This document shows, piece by piece, positions 14,614 through 22,878 of a stretch of DNA of 64,000 nt; position 1 is the first letter of the stretch; each line of letters starts with the position of its first letter. The DNA comes from Bacillota bacterium (lineage in GTDB: Bacteria; Bacillota; Clostridia; Oscillospirales; Oscillospiraceae), in contig JAEWKA010000004.1 of the NCBI GenBank assembly GCA_023386265.1, positions 124,001-188,000 on the forward strand, in the 5' to 3' direction. The position numbers were made by a program, and so were the translations under genes. Below the pieces are notes generated by a model that searched no databases, had not been told where the DNA came from, and saw only the letters and a program-made list of their open reading frames with translations.

Positions 14614-16146
14614 ATGGAGAACATGGCAGTAAAAATGCAGGGCATCACAAAAGCTTTTAACGGTGTCAAAGCAAATGACCATGTCGATTTTTATCTGGAA
14701 AAAGGCTCGATACATGGTTTGCTTGGTGAAAACGGCGCCGGAAAAACGACCTTGATGAATATATTGTATGGCCTTTATCAGCAGGATGAAGGAACCATTA
14801 TGATAAATGGTAAGATTGAAGATATCTCTTCGCCCGTCAAAGCAATTAGCCTTGGAATTGGGATGGTACATCAGCATTTTATGCTGGCGCGTCCCTTGAC
14901 TGTGGTTGAAAATGTCATGCTTGGACGCAAGTCCCGCCGCGGCATCCTTTTGGATACGAAGCAAACCGCGCAGGAGCTGGCGGAACTGTCCGACAAGTAC
15001 AAAATGGGAATTGACCCATATTCTAAAATCTGGCAATTATCTGTGGGTGAGCAGCAGCGTGTTGAAATACTCACAGCGATTTATATGGGCGCACAGACAC
15101 TTATACTCGACGAGCCGACGGCGGTTTTGACACCGCAGGAAACGGAATTGTTTTTTGATACTCTCCGTGAGATGCGCGAGGACGGAAAATCAATCATTCT
15201 GATAACACACAAGCTTGAAGAAATCGTTGAGATTGTTGATGAGGTCACAGTCCTCAGAGATGGCAAAATGATCGGCACAAAAAAGATGGATCCGTCGGTA
15301 ACAAAGGGCGAGCTAACCAATATGATGGTCGGGCGCGACGTTCTGTTTAACTTTCCTGAGATAACGAAGCAGCCGGGCGAAGTCAAGATGTCGTTTCGTA
15401 ATATCTGCGTCAGGAATGACAAGGGTCTGCCCGCGTTAAAAGATTTTTCACTTGACATCAGAGAAAGCGAAGTTATTGGTCTTGCCGGAGTCGACGGCAA
15501 TGGTCAAAAGGAACTCTGCGAAGTCCTTACCGGTCTGCGCAAGGCGGATTCCGGTGAGATGACGCTGGGTGGGAAGCCCGTTATCAATAAGGAACCCAAT
15601 TTTTATATCAACAAAAAGGTTTCATACATACCGGAGGATCGTCATACTACAGGACTTGCTCTGGACTGGAGCCTAAAGCGCAACCTTATATTCAAAAGCA
15701 TAGGCAAAGCTCCTTACTCAAAAAACGGGTTAATGCAAAGCAAGTGCATCAACGCTTATTGGGAAAAAGCCAAGGATGAATACCAAATCAAAGCTATATG
15801 CGGAGATGAAAAAGCGCGTTCACTTTCAGGCGGTAATCAGCAGAAGATTATACTTGCGCGCGAAATCGATGCCGAGCCGGAGGTGCTTATCGCAGACCAG
15901 CCGACTCGCGGTCTTGACGTCGGGGCTGCGGAATATGTGCGCAACAAGATAGTCGAGGCCCGTAACAACGGCGCGGCCGTTTTGGTTGTTTCGGCGGATC
16001 TTGAAGAGATACTTCAAATCTCCGATCGTATAGCAGTTATCTATGATGGAGAACTGATGGGAATACTTCCACGCGGTGCCGATACCTATAAAATCGGAGA
16101 GCTGATGATGGGAAAGAGAGAGGAGGCGACTGTAAGTGGAAAGTAA
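14614..16146 (+). CDS. Nucleoside-type ABC importer ATPase (two nucleotide-binding domains)
   Basis: 510 residues holding two ABC domains, as in sugar and nucleoside importers (RbsA, YufO/NupO). Domain 1 (about 7-240) has Walker A GENGAGKTTL, signature LSVGEQQRVEI and Walker B LILDEPT. Domain 2 (about 255-500) has a degenerate Walker A GVDGNGQKEL, signature LSGGNQQKI and Walker B VLIADQPTRGLD. The altered second Walker A is usual in this family. GGGAGGA precedes the ATG. The reading frame overlaps the first permease by 11 bases, so the transporter subunits are co-translated. With the BMP lipoprotein this should import nucleosides or purine bases. Confidence 0.93.
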   Translation: MENMAVKMQGITKAFNGVKANDHVDFYLEKGSIHGLLGENGAGKTTLMNILYGLYQQDEGTIMINGKIEDISSPVKAISLGIGMVHQHFMLARPLTVVENVMLGRKSRRGILLDTKQTAQELAELSDKYKMGIDPYSKIWQLSVGEQQRVEILTAIYMGAQTLILDEPTAVLTPQETELFFDTLREMREDGKSIILITHKLEEIVEIVDEVTVLRDGKMIGTKKMDPSVTKGELTNMMVGRDVLFNFPEITKQPGEVKMSFRNICVRNDKGLPALKDFSLDIRESEVIGLAGVDGNGQKELCEVLTGLRKADSGEMTLGGKPVINKEPNFYINKKVSYIPEDRHTTGLALDWSLKRNLIFKSIGKAPYSKNGLMQSKCINAYWEKAKDEYQIKAICGDEKARSLSGGNQQKIILAREIDAEPEVLIADQPTRGLDVGAAEYVRNKIVEARNNGAAVLVVSADLEEILQISDRIAVIYDGELMGILPRGADTYKIGELMMGKREEATVSGK

Positions 16147-17209
16147 GCTGAAAAGCACAGTCAAGGAAGTCCTTGGAACAGTGATTATGCTGGCCCTTGC
16201 TCTTCTTGTGGGCGCGGTGCTGGTCGTAATATCCGGAAACAGCCCCATGGAAGCCTATTCAACAATGCTTCGCGGAGCGTTTGGTTCCTTTCAGAAAATA
16301 TGCGAGCTGTTTGTTGAGCTTATCCCTATACTTCTTATGGCATTTGGTATTTCGATTGCCTTCCGTGCGCAATTATGGAACATTGGCGCAACAGGCCAGT
16401 TTACAATCGGAGCAATAGCCGCCGCTGCTGTCGCTCTGTATATACCCGTCCCCAGTGCGTTAGGTATCCCTCTTTCAATGCTTGCGGCTGTCGGAGCTGC
16501 GGCACTATGGGCGGCCCTTGCCGGCTGGCTGAAAAACCGCTTTAACGCAAACGAAGTCATCACAACCCTTATGTTGAACTACATAGCAAACTGTTTCCTG
16601 CTCTATCTGGTAAACGGACCGATGCAGGACCCCGAAACTGACCTTTCCCAGTCGGCCCTTGTTCCGGCTGGAATGATGCTCACAAGGCTTTTCGGTGACT
16701 ACCGTCTGCACAGCGGTATCTTCATTCTGCTGATTGTGGCAGTAATAATGTTTTTCTTCTGGAAAACTAATTTCGGTTATCGAATCAATCTTATAGGGCA
16801 GGGAGAAAAGGTTGCAACCTATGCAGGAGTCAATGTCAAGCGCACCACGGTAATGACCATGATGCTCTCTGGCGCGCTGATAGGACTTGCGGGTTGGATT
16901 CAAATTTTCGGAATACAATATCGGATACTTTCGGGTATTGCGGGCAGCTACGGCGATATTGCAACGATCGTCGCATTGCTCGGCGCGCTGAATCCATACG
17001 GTATCATTGCAGCAGGAGTTTTCTTTGCCGCACTTCGCTGCGGAGGCAACAGTATGCAGCGAATGACGGACGTGCCCTTCTCCGTGGTGGACGTAATTGA
17101 GGGTCTGATCATCATTTTTGTAATAGCAAAAACCATTGTAAACAATAAAACGCTCGGATTACGAGATAAATTTCGTCGGAAACAAGGAGGAAAAGCACAT
17201 GTTAAGTAG
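16136..17209 (+). CDS. Nucleoside-type ABC importer permease 1
   Basis: 357 residues beginning at a GTG (16136) with AGAGGAGG upstream, inside the end of the ATPase gene. It has about ten hydrophobic helices of the BPD_transp_2 type. The family-specific loop GFRINLIGQGEKVATYAGVNV is seen here as GYRINLIGQGEKVATYAGVN, as is NANEVITTLMLNYIAN. It resembles YufP/NupP. It forms the membrane channel with the next permease and overlaps it by 11 bases. Confidence 0.92.
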   Translation: MESKLKSTVKEVLGTVIMLALALLVGAVLVVISGNSPMEAYSTMLRGAFGSFQKICELFVELIPILLMAFGISIAFRAQLWNIGATGQFTIGAIAAAAVALYIPVPSALGIPLSMLAAVGAAALWAALAGWLKNRFNANEVITTLMLNYIANCFLLYLVNGPMQDPETDLSQSALVPAGMMLTRLFGDYRLHSGIFILLIVAVIMFFFWKTNFGYRINLIGQGEKVATYAGVNVKRTTVMTMMLSGALIGLAGWIQIFGIQYRILSGIAGSYGDIATIVALLGALNPYGIIAAGVFFAALRCGGNSMQRMTDVPFSVVDVIEGLIIIFVIAKTIVNNKTLGLRDKFRRKQGGKAHVK

Positions 17210-18143
17210 CATTTTTTCGCTTAGCTTTCTTGTGAGCCTGCTGGCGGGCACGATACGCCTTGCAACTCCGATACTCATTCCGGCACTTGGCCAAATATAC
17301 ACTCAGCGCGCGGGCATCCTCAACCTCAGCGTGGAAGGAACGATGCTGATGGGTGCAATTTCTGGATTTACGGTAGCCTGTGCCACCGGAAGCCTGTGGT
17401 TCGGACTACTTGCCGGAGTTGTTGTGGGAATGCTGTTCAGTTTGATAATGGCATGGCTCAGTATAACGGTTCGCGCAAATCAGGTTATCGCCGGAATCGG
17501 TTTAAATATCCTTGGCGCGGGCTTTGCCGCCTATCTTTACCGAGTAATTTTTGGAATTCGTTCCCTCCCAGCACAAATAGACAGCTTCCAGCAGATAAAT
17601 ATACCTGTGCTGTCCGATTTGCCTATTATTGGGCCAATCTTTTTCCAGCACAACATCCTTGTCTACATAGCTTTCCTTCTTGTACCGCTAACTTGGTTCG
17701 CTATTGAGAAAACAACCTTTGGTTTAAAGATAAAAGCAGTCGGAGAGCACCCCAAAGCGGCGGATTCGAAGGGCATCAGCGTTTACAGGATCCGTTATTC
17801 GGCTGTGCTTATCGGCGGAGCTTACGCGGGTATGGGCGGCGCGTTTATGACAATTGCCTACATGAATTCCTTCACGGAATCAGTAATCGGAGGCCGAGGC
17901 TATATCTCGGTAGCCGTCGTAATCTTTGCGCGTTTCTTACCCAGTCGAGCAATGTGGGGAGCGCTTCTGTTTGGCCTAGCTTCGGCGCTGCAGCTTCGAA
18001 TGCAGGCTCTCGGTGTCGCAATTCCCAGCCAGCTTTTGCTCATGCTGCCATATTTAGCAACGATAGCTGCGCTGATTTTCGCTTCGAAAAAAGCGGAATT
18101 TCCAAGTGCGTACACCCTCCCGTATTCGAGACTTGAAAGATGA
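17199..18143 (+). CDS. Nucleoside-type ABC importer permease 2
   Basis: 314 residues, BPD_transp_2 family, similar to YufQ/NupQ. Visible marks are QRAGILNLSVEGTMLMGA near the N-terminus, SITVRANQVIAGIGLNILGAGF, and TTFGLKIKAVGEHPKAADSKGI, the loop that contacts the ATPase. AAGGAGGA precedes the ATG within the upstream gene. The stop codon overlaps the next start as ATGA. Confidence 0.92.
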   Translation: MLSSIFSLSFLVSLLAGTIRLATPILIPALGQIYTQRAGILNLSVEGTMLMGAISGFTVACATGSLWFGLLAGVVVGMLFSLIMAWLSITVRANQVIAGIGLNILGAGFAAYLYRVIFGIRSLPAQIDSFQQINIPVLSDLPIIGPIFFQHNILVYIAFLLVPLTWFAIEKTTFGLKIKAVGEHPKAADSKGISVYRIRYSAVLIGGAYAGMGGAFMTIAYMNSFTESVIGGRGYISVAVVIFARFLPSRAMWGALLFGLASALQLRMQALGVAIPSQLLLMLPYLATIAALIFASKKAEFPSAYTLPYSRLER

Positions 18144-18631
18144 AGCGGTTTTTGCTGATTCTGCTGTGTGCAGTTATTGTAATAGCTACTGCCTGCTATT
18201 TTTTGACTGCGCACCGCAATACCGAAGCCCGTGCGCTCGTGCGTGCCGAGGCATATGCTGAAGCTATAAACGACGAGTATAAGTCTCCCGAGAAGATTTA
18301 CGCCTTTTTGTGCGAGGACTTCCGCTGCCAAATGTCTGAGGACGAGTTTTGTCAGGCTTTTGAAAAGGAGCGTTCATATCCGTATATCACACCGCTCTAT
18401 ATATTCAAGCCCGAGCTCACAATGTCCGGCGATAAGAGGAGCGGAGAAGTCATATACCTGCAAGCGGCGCGTATAGTGGGAATGACCTACAAAATTGGGC
18501 TTATATACGAAAACGGAGATTATTTTGTAAAGGATTGGAGCCAGTTTTTGGATGGGAGTTATCTGGATAAATTTAAAGATATTCCTTATTCGTTGGACTG
18601 GTATTACAACTTAACATCACCTTCACCCTAA
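18140..18631 (+). CDS. Small exported or membrane-anchored protein of unknown function
   Basis: 163 residues. Residues 3-24 are a hydrophobic signal or anchor; there is a Cys at about 19 (IATACYF), but the surrounding residues are not a clear lipobox. The remainder is soluble, helical at first (ARALVRAEAYAEAINDEYKSPEKIYAFLCEDFRCQMSEDEF) and strand-rich later. It resembles the small helical-plus-cone (NTF2-like) exported domains in outline only; no family was recognised. It is translationally coupled to the permease (ATGA overlap) and 12 bases before the large dehydrogenase subunit, so it belongs to the purine operon. Confidence 0.8.
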   Translation: MKRFLLILLCAVIVIATACYFLTAHRNTEARALVRAEAYAEAINDEYKSPEKIYAFLCEDFRCQMSEDEFCQAFEKERSYPYITPLYIFKPELTMSGDKRSGEVIYLQAARIVGMTYKIGLIYENGDYFVKDWSQFLDGSYLDKFKDIPYSLDWYYNLTSPSP

Positions 18632-18643
18632 GTAAGGAGAAAA

Positions 18644-20983
18644 ATGATGGGAGTTTCTAAAAATGTCAAACGGTTAGACGCGGTACAGAAAGCAACCGGT
18701 ACAGCCAAATATGTTGAAGACCTTATACCGATAGACGCTCTGCATGTCAAGTTGATACACAGCACCATAGCAAACGGCTTCGTGAAAAATATAGACTACT
18801 CCGAAGCACTGAAAATGCCCGGTGTGGTGACTGTTCTGACCTGCTTTGACGTTCCGGAGCATCTCTACGCAACGGCGGGACATCCGCTGTCGCTTGACCC
18901 GAACCATGCGGACATTAAGGATAAAACCATACTCAGCGCAAGGGTGCGCTACTACGGAGACGATATTGCCGCGGTTGTTGCGGATTCGCCTCTTCGCGCA
19001 CAGCTTGCCGCGGAAACGATTAAGGTTGAATACGAGGAGCTTGCGCCGATGCTAACGCCCAAGGCGGCTCTCGGCGGCGGTACCCTGCATGAGGCTTGCC
19101 CAGACAATGAGCTTGCTCGAATGGACTTTGAAATCTCGCCCGAGGGCAATGTTCACTTTGAACGAAAGAGTTTTTCAACCGATACAGTCATCGCGGGATG
19201 CGACGGCATTAAAGGCGAACATTATCATGTTCCGCCGGTCCACGCCTGCCACATAGAGAACAATTGCTGTTTCGCTTATATGGAAGGTCGCAGGATGGTC
19301 GTATATTCCTGCAATCAGGTTCCGCACACGCTGCGCCGCAATGTTGCGGAGGCAATAGGGATGCCTTTGGGTGATGTGCGTGTTGTCAAGCCCTTTATGG
19401 GCGGCGGATTCGGAAACAAGCAGGACACGATGTACGAGCCGCTGGTCGCGTTTCTTTCCAGAAAGCTCGGCGGACGCTGTGTTGCGCTGGTACTTACAAG
19501 GGAGGAAACCTTCGTGAACACCCGCACCCGCCACGGTATGGACTTGACAACCGTCACGGTGGCAGACGACAGCGGAAAAATTACGAAGAAAGCTCTGCGC
19601 ATTAATTCTAACGGTGGAGCTTATGCGGCGCATGGTCATGCCGTCGCAGCCTATGCGGTGACCAACTTCTTCCAGACCTACTTAGCCTCCGAGGTTCAGA
19701 TAGGGGAGTCCTCAACCGCATATACGAATATACCGCCCGCGGCTGCAATGCGCGGCTACGGAATACCCCAGCTCGCTTTCGCGATGGAGAGCCAGATGGA
19801 CGACGTGGCACGCGAACACCGCTGGGACCCGATTGAATTCCGCAAATGGAACATGCATCGTGACGGCTTCTGCGACCCGTTCGATAAATTTATTGTCCAA
19901 AGCTATGGGCTCGAAAGCTGCATAGATAAGGGCAAAGAGTTATCCCGCTGGGATGAGAAGCGGCGGGAGTACGACGAGTTTAACAAAACATCGAAAGATA
20001 TTAAAAAAGGCCTCGGGATGGCTCTGTTCTCATATAAAACAGGAGTTTTTCCCATACAGATAGAAAATGCGGCCTGCCGCATTGTAATGAATGAGGATGG
20101 CTCGGCTCAGATACAGGTTGGCGCGACTGAGCTTGGACAGGGGTCCGACACGGTGCTCTGCCAAATCGTTTCGGAGGTAACTTCTATTTCCGAAAGCCAC
20201 CTGTCGCTCGTTTCCGCACAGGATACAGATGTAACACCTTATGATAACGGCGCTTACGCCTCACGCCAGACCTATATTTCAGGAAATGCGGTGAAAAAAA
20301 CCGCTCTAATATTGCGCGAAAAGCTGCTTGAAAAAGCCTCACTTATGACAGGCGTTCCCGCAGACGAGCTGACGCTCAAAAACGAGCACGCAGTTATCGA
20401 GAAGACAGATAAAGTGCTATGCTCCATCGCGGATATTTGCAGCTATTTCAACTTCGTCAATGACCTAAAAACTGAAACGGAGCATATCACGGCAGAGGCA
20501 ACCTTTACGGCAAAGGATATTTGTTTTTCCTATGGTGTGAGCTTCATCGACCTGGAGGTCGATGTTCCGATCGGAAAGGTAAAGCTGAAAAAGGTATACT
20601 CGGTACATGACAGCGGCACAATACTCAATCCGCAGCTCTCCGCAGGACAGTTGCACGGGGGGATAGTCATGGGGCTCGGATATGCGCTCGGAGAGCAGCT
20701 TCTTTTCGACTCAAAGACGGGTAAGCCACTCAATAACAACCTGCTCGATTACAAAATTCCGACCGCGATGGATATTCCAGAGATAGAAACCTGCTTCATC
20801 GAAACCTATGAGCCCTCAGGTCCCTTCGGCAGTAAGGGGCTCGCGGAGCCGCCGCTTATTCCGCAGGCTCCCGCAATACGCAATGCAATATTGCACGCCA
20901 CAGGCGTACCGATTTATAAGCTGCCCATGAACCCGCAGAATCTGGTGCACGAATTTATCCGCGCCGATCTGATACAGAGTTAG
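18644..20983 (+). CDS. xdhA: Xanthine dehydrogenase-type molybdenum-binding subunit
   Basis: 779 residues. This is the molybdopterin subunit of the xanthine oxidase family, which hydroxylates purines such as hypoxanthine and xanthine with water as oxygen source. Marks are the N-terminal hammerhead-like domain (ATGTAKYVEDL, residues about 15-110) and the cofactor-binding MGGGFGNKQD at about 250. The substrate-channel MRGYGIPQLAF holds an arginine matching the xanthine-binding one. GATELGQG and the C-terminal GSKGLAEPPL, whose Glu735 is the expected catalytic base, follow. FAD and Fe-S subunits follow as separate genes, the xdhABC arrangement. The surrounding guanine and adenine deaminase genes support a purine substrate. 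Maturation genes are not in the window. AAGGAG precedes tandem ATGs. Confidence 0.9.
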   Translation: MMGVSKNVKRLDAVQKATGTAKYVEDLIPIDALHVKLIHSTIANGFVKNIDYSEALKMPGVVTVLTCFDVPEHLYATAGHPLSLDPNHADIKDKTILSARVRYYGDDIAAVVADSPLRAQLAAETIKVEYEELAPMLTPKAALGGGTLHEACPDNELARMDFEISPEGNVHFERKSFSTDTVIAGCDGIKGEHYHVPPVHACHIENNCCFAYMEGRRMVVYSCNQVPHTLRRNVAEAIGMPLGDVRVVKPFMGGGFGNKQDTMYEPLVAFLSRKLGGRCVALVLTREETFVNTRTRHGMDLTTVTVADDSGKITKKALRINSNGGAYAAHGHAVAAYAVTNFFQTYLASEVQIGESSTAYTNIPPAAAMRGYGIPQLAFAMESQMDDVAREHRWDPIEFRKWNMHRDGFCDPFDKFIVQSYGLESCIDKGKELSRWDEKRREYDEFNKTSKDIKKGLGMALFSYKTGVFPIQIENAACRIVMNEDGSAQIQVGATELGQGSDTVLCQIVSEVTSISESHLSLVSAQDTDVTPYDNGAYASRQTYISGNAVKKTALILREKLLEKASLMTGVPADELTLKNEHAVIEKTDKVLCSIADICSYFNFVNDLKTETEHITAEATFTAKDICFSYGVSFIDLEVDVPIGKVKLKKVYSVHDSGTILNPQLSAGQLHGGIVMGLGYALGEQLLFDSKTGKPLNNNLLDYKIPTAMDIPEIETCFIETYEPSGPFGSKGLAEPPLIPQAPAIRNAILHATGVPIYKLPMNPQNLVHEFIRADLIQS

Positions 20984-20992
20984 GAGGTTAAT

Positions 20993-21877
20993 ATGTACGA
21001 TATTATTCATACATTCAAAGCTTCCTCGGTCAATGACGCGTTGGAGCTTCTTTCGTCCAACAGCGAAGCGGTGCTTGTCGCAGGCGGCACGGACGTAATG
21101 ATACGCATGCGTGAGCGCAAGCTTCGCCATGCGAGTCTAATCAGTATTCTTGAAATCCCCGAGCTTAGATCGATAAAAATCCGCGAGGACGGGGCAATCG
21201 TGATTGGCGCAGGTGCCTGTTTCACCGAAATCTGCGAAAACACTATTGTTTTGGAAAGAATCCCTATGCTTGCTCATGCCTGCCGTCAGGTCGGGAGTCC
21301 TCAGATTCGCAACATAGCGACTATCGGAGGGAACATCTGCAACGGAGCGGTTAGCGCGGACAGTGTCCCCTCGCTGTATGCGCTAGACGCGGAGCTCGAG
21401 CTTTTGGGCAAGGATAGCTCCCGCCTTGTACCAATCAGAAAATTTCACACAGGCCCGGGGCAGACAGTCCTGCAAAAAGATCGGGAGCTTCTGACCTCCG
21501 TTATTATACCTTATTCAAGCTATGCTAAGCATGGCGGCTGCTACATCAAATTCGGTCAGCGCAACGCGATGGAAATTTCCACTCTCGGCTGTGCCGCAAA
21601 TGTCTTGCTTACGGGTGACAAAAAACATATCGAGAAAGCTGCTATTGCTTTCGGCGTTGCGGCGCCGGTACCTATGCGCTGTGTGAAGGTCGAGAGTCTG
21701 CTGAGCGGTGCAGAGATCAATGAGGAAATGTTCCTCACCGTGCGGGAGAACATACTTGAAGATTTGACCCCACGCGATAGCTGGCGCGCGTCGCTGGAGC
21801 TTCGGAGGCAGTTGATACGAGAAATGAGCATTCGCGCCCTAAAGCAGGCTATTATAAACGCGGGAGGTGCCCTGTAA
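20993..21877 (+). CDS. xdhB: Xanthine dehydrogenase-type FAD-binding subunit
   Basis: 294 residues of the molybdopterin dehydrogenase FAD domain. It has VLVAGGTDVMIRMRE near residue 28-42 and IRNIATIGGNICNGAVSADS near 104-123, the two flavin-binding loops, and the C-terminal CO_deh_flav_C region from about residue 180. It passes electrons from the Fe-S subunit to NAD+ or another acceptor. It starts nine bases after the large subunit with TTAGGAGG before the ATG, and shares one base (TAATG) with the Fe-S gene. Confidence 0.93.
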   Translation: MYDIIHTFKASSVNDALELLSSNSEAVLVAGGTDVMIRMRERKLRHASLISILEIPELRSIKIREDGAIVIGAGACFTEICENTIVLERIPMLAHACRQVGSPQIRNIATIGGNICNGAVSADSVPSLYALDAELELLGKDSSRLVPIRKFHTGPGQTVLQKDRELLTSVIIPYSSYAKHGGCYIKFGQRNAMEISTLGCAANVLLTGDKKHIEKAAIAFGVAAPVPMRCVKVESLLSGAEINEEMFLTVRENILEDLTPRDSWRASLELRRQLIREMSIRALKQAIINAGGAL

Positions 21878-22347
21878 TGATGAAAATAATCAATATGGTT
21901 GTGAACGGGAAACCCACGGAGCTTGCGGTGGAGGAGGGCGAGAGCCTGACGGATACCCTGCGAAATCGTCTTGGACTGACCAGCGTGAAAAAAGGCTGCG
22001 AGGTTGGGGAATGCGGCGCCTGCACTGTGCTCATCGACGGCATTGCCAAAAACAGCTGTATTTATCTCTCCGTCTGGGCGGACGGACACAGTATCCTCAC
22101 CGTCGAGGGGCTGCGCACCGAGGAATGCGAGCTGCATCCAATTCAGAGGGCGTTTGTCGAGGAAGCGGCAATACAGTGCGGCTTTTGCACTCCGGGACTG
22201 GTTCTCACGGGGGTGGAGCTTGTAAATTCGGGAAAGAAATTCACCCGTGAGGAGCTGCGCGAGCAGATTTCGGGGCACCTTTGCAGATGCACTGGCTATG
22301 AGAACATCTTAAACGCCCTCGAGCGTGTCGTCGGAAAAAACTCGTGA
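21877..22347 (+). CDS. xdhC: Xanthine dehydrogenase-type 2Fe-2S subunit
   Basis: 156 residues. The N-terminal plant-type ferredoxin domain has C-x4-C-x2-C...C as CEVGECGACTVLIDGIAKNSC; the second cluster domain has CGFCTPG and CRCTGY. These carry two 2Fe-2S clusters that link the molybdenum centre to FAD. The length is normal for the family. The gene is translationally coupled to xdhB. The symbol follows the E. coli naming of the small subunit. Confidence 0.94.
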   Translation: MMKIINMVVNGKPTELAVEEGESLTDTLRNRLGLTSVKKGCEVGECGACTVLIDGIAKNSCIYLSVWADGHSILTVEGLRTEECELHPIQRAFVEEAAIQCGFCTPGLVLTGVELVNSGKKFTREELREQISGHLCRCTGYENILNALERVVGKNS

Positions 22348-22387
22348 GCCCGCCGAGCACATTTCTTATTGAAATTTTGGAGGTCTT

Positions 22388-22870
22388 ATGGAACAAAACT
22401 CTATTGTCTGCCTGCGCCGCGCGAATGAAACGGCAAAAACAGCGCGCGCGACTGGAAATACGCCGTTCGGCGCCGTTTTGGCAGGACCTAATGGTGAAAT
22501 TATCATGGAGCAGGGGAACGCCGAAAAAGAATTCGGCGACGCCACCGCTCACGCGGAGATGGTGCTTGCCTCCCGCGCCAGCCGTGCCTATTCAAAGGAG
22601 TATCTAAAGGACTGCACCCTGTACACGACCTGCGAGCCGTGCCCAATGTGCACCGGAGCAATTTACTGGAGTAACATTGGACATATCGTTTACGGCATTT
22701 CGGAAAAGCGTCTGCTTGAGCTGACGGGCGGCGACGAAAAGAACCCGACCTTCAACATGGGCGCCAAGCAGGTAATAGAGGCAGGGCAGAAGAACATCAG
22801 CCTTGAAGGCCCCGTTCCGGAAGTCGAGGCTGAAATAGTCGAAGTTCACCGCGGTTTTTGGGGCAAGTGA
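22388..22870 (+). CDS. Guanine deaminase-like nucleobase deaminase (CDA fold)
   Basis: 160 residues of the cytidine/deoxycytidylate deaminase fold. Zinc and catalytic residues are visible: His55 and Glu57 in HAE, and Cys85/Cys88 in CEPCPMC. Size and the CEPCPMCTGAIYWSNIGHIVYG stretch match Bacillus-type guanine deaminase (GuaD), which turns guanine into xanthine. Other members of the fold act on tRNA adenosine or cytosine. The position between xanthine dehydrogenase and adenine deaminase favours guanine. GGAGGTCTT precedes the ATG. Confidence 0.8.
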   Translation: MEQNSIVCLRRANETAKTARATGNTPFGAVLAGPNGEIIMEQGNAEKEFGDATAHAEMVLASRASRAYSKEYLKDCTLYTTCEPCPMCTGAIYWSNIGHIVYGISEKRLLELTGGDEKNPTFNMGAKQVIEAGQKNISLEGPVPEVEAEIVEVHRGFWGK

Positions 22871-22878
22871 GGAAAATA

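Noticed and set aside
19175..19639. 154-codon antisense frame inside the molybdenum subunit gene, with similar ones at 21556-22278 and 53715-54314
   Set aside because: All are opposite to well-recognised genes, lack ribosome sites and give unfamiliar products.
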